Part shown: piece after piece, positions 6,317 to 7,153 of the stretch
Numbering within the stretch: position 1 is the stretch's first letter
Layout: each line of letters opens with the position of its first letter
Assembly (NCBI GenBank): GCA_900557355.1
Contig: USSR01000360.1
Span: 1-7,153 of the forward strand
Direction: 5' to 3'
DNA from: an uncultured Bacteroides sp.
GTDB taxonomy: Bacteria > Bacteroidota > Bacteroidia > Bacteroidales > Bacteroidaceae
Length of the DNA stretch: 7,153 bases
The notes under the pieces: generated by a model
Told to the model about the DNA's origin: nothing
The model's input: only the letters and a program-made list of their open reading frames with translations
Database searches by the model: none
Program-made: the position numbers and the translations under genes

Positions 6317-7153
6317 TCACCAGTTGAGGGGAACCCAAATTTTCATTTTATGTTTCCCTCTATTAGCCCAATAGCAATACGGGATAGCAGTGTAAACTCC
6401 ATTCGCAGCATTAATATTGATTGTTTTAAATTTCATCGCATCAATCATACCATCGTCCAATGCAGTATCTGTTTTTTTAGTAATAACCAGCTTTGAGATG
6501 CTGTCCGGTTGTTCTGTTTCTTCAAGACAATACACCAGCGGACCTCTCTCAAAAGCTATTTTACCCGCATTATCAGATACATTTTTGTTAGATGATATTT
6601 TACGGATTGTCATTGGAAGGTTCAGTTCCACATAATCTCCTTCTTTCCAATTACGTTTAATAAGTGCATATCCATTTTCTATTCTAAATGTTTGAGGTTT
6701 ACCATTGACCTGCAGCTTTATTATTTCTTTGCCATCATCTTTATAATAATGATATAGATCTGAAGGAACGGTTTTTCCAATCGCCCAGCCCGGCAATCGC
6801 AAAGCTATTTCGAATTCGCCTTGTGTTTCGGGGTTTACAGTTATACCGATAACTCCAGCCCAAGGATAATTTGTGGTTTGCTTAATTTTGACTATACAGT
6901 TATCAACGGCCATTTCTGCATCATTTGCAATGTACAAATTGACATACAGCCTGTTTGCTTTTGTTGCGTATATATACCCGGGTATAGACGGAAGAAAACG
7001 GCATATATTACTTGGACAGCATGCACAACCAAACCACTTACTACGTTCCACATTACCATCAGACTCAAGAGGGTTGGAATAAAAGAAACTGCTTCCATCA
7101 AGTGACACTCCGGCCATCAAAGCATTATAAAGCGTTCTTTCGAGTACATCATA
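6317..7153 (-). CDS. GH127 (DUF1680) glycoside hydrolase, probable beta-L-arabinofuranosidase, C-terminal part, cut by right edge
   Basis: The frame is open from the right edge to a TGA at 6317-6319 and gives 278 residues. It enters at YDVLERTLYNALMAGVSLDG, followed by FFYSNPLESDG and WFGCACCPSNICRFLPSIPG. In the characterised Bifidobacterium GH127 enzyme a Cys-Cys pair supplies the nucleophile and a zinc ligand. Here that pair is encoded at 7016-7021 (fragment residues 45-46), so the catalytic motif is intact, although the upstream Glu and Cys zinc ligands lie outside. The C-terminal beta-sandwich is complete, with FEIALRLPGWA, AFERGPLVYCLE and a YWANRGKHKMKIWVPLNW ending, typical of the family. 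GH127 members release beta-L-arabinofuranose from plant glycans, and some Bacteroides homologues act on other side-chain sugars, so the substrate is not certain. It is the most upstream gene seen, 62 bases before the lipoprotein. Whether it carries a signal peptide cannot be seen. Confidence 0.94.
   Translation of the reverse strand, partial: YDVLERTLYNALMAGVSLDGSSFFYSNPLESDGNVERSKWFGCACCPSNICRFLPSIPGYIYATKANRLYVNLYIANDAEMAVDNCIVKIKQTTNYPWAGVIGITVNPETQGEFEIALRLPGWAIGKTVPSDLYHYYKDDGKEIIKLQVNGKPQTFRIENGYALIKRNWKEGDYVELNLPMTIRKISSNKNVSDNAGKIAFERGPLVYCLEETEQPDSISKLVITKKTDTALDDGMIDAMKFKTININAANGVYTAIPYCYWANRGKHKMKIWVPLNW

Noticed and set aside
6255..6338. N-terminal extension of the unrecognised lipoprotein to an ATG at 6338
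   Set aside because: It would place 28 residues before a clear lipoprotein signal peptide and overlap the GH127 coding end; the start at 6254 is far more plausible.
1..7153. CRISPR arrays, tRNA/rRNA genes, insertion sequences, riboswitches, defence genes or another wholly new system
   Set aside because: Nearly the whole window is explained by five PUL genes with gaps under 70 bases. No spaced repeats, transposase, structured RNA or unusual gene cluster was seen.

Overview
The window is an interior piece of a polysaccharide utilization locus (PUL) from a gut-type Bacteroidota, most likely Bacteroides or a close relative. The evidence is an adjacent SusC-like/SusD-like pair, several lipoprotein signal peptides, AT-rich DNA, A-rich start regions without classical Shine-Dalgarno sequences, and plant-glycan hydrolases. 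All genes lie on the minus strand, so transcription runs from the right edge to the left edge. No intergenic gap exceeds 70 bases, which fits a single operon. No regulator, RNA gene, mobile element or CRISPR array is visible.

In transcription order: (1) 7153-6317, the C-terminal 278 residues of a GH127 (DUF1680) enzyme, a family best known for beta-L-arabinofuranosidases, with the Cys-Cys active-site motif present; (2) 6254-5259, a 331-residue lipoprotein of unrecognised family, possibly a surface glycan-binding protein; (3) 5237-2229, a SusC-like TonB-dependent outer-membrane transporter; (4) 2059-311, a complete SusD-like glycan-binding lipoprotein; (5) 243-1, the first 81 residues of a GH26 (beta-mannanase family) lipoprotein that runs off the left edge.

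The main anomaly is in the SusC-like gene. Its reading frame stops at residue 1002, just before the end of the barrel. The missing 49-residue C-terminus, including the TNLFTITDYSGYDPEV region and the terminal Phe, is intact in the -1 frame immediately downstream (2232-2083) and ends 23 bases before the SusD-like start. This indicates a recent frameshift, an assembly or sequencing error, or less likely recoding. If real, the transporter should fail to assemble and the locus would be crippled although its other genes look intact.

Working model (inference): the SusD-like protein and perhaps the 331-residue lipoprotein capture a plant hemicellulose fragment at the surface, the SusC-like channel imports it, GH26 cuts a mannan-type backbone, and GH127 removes side-chain sugars. 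Pairing GH26 with GH127 points to a decorated substrate that cannot be named from sequence alone.
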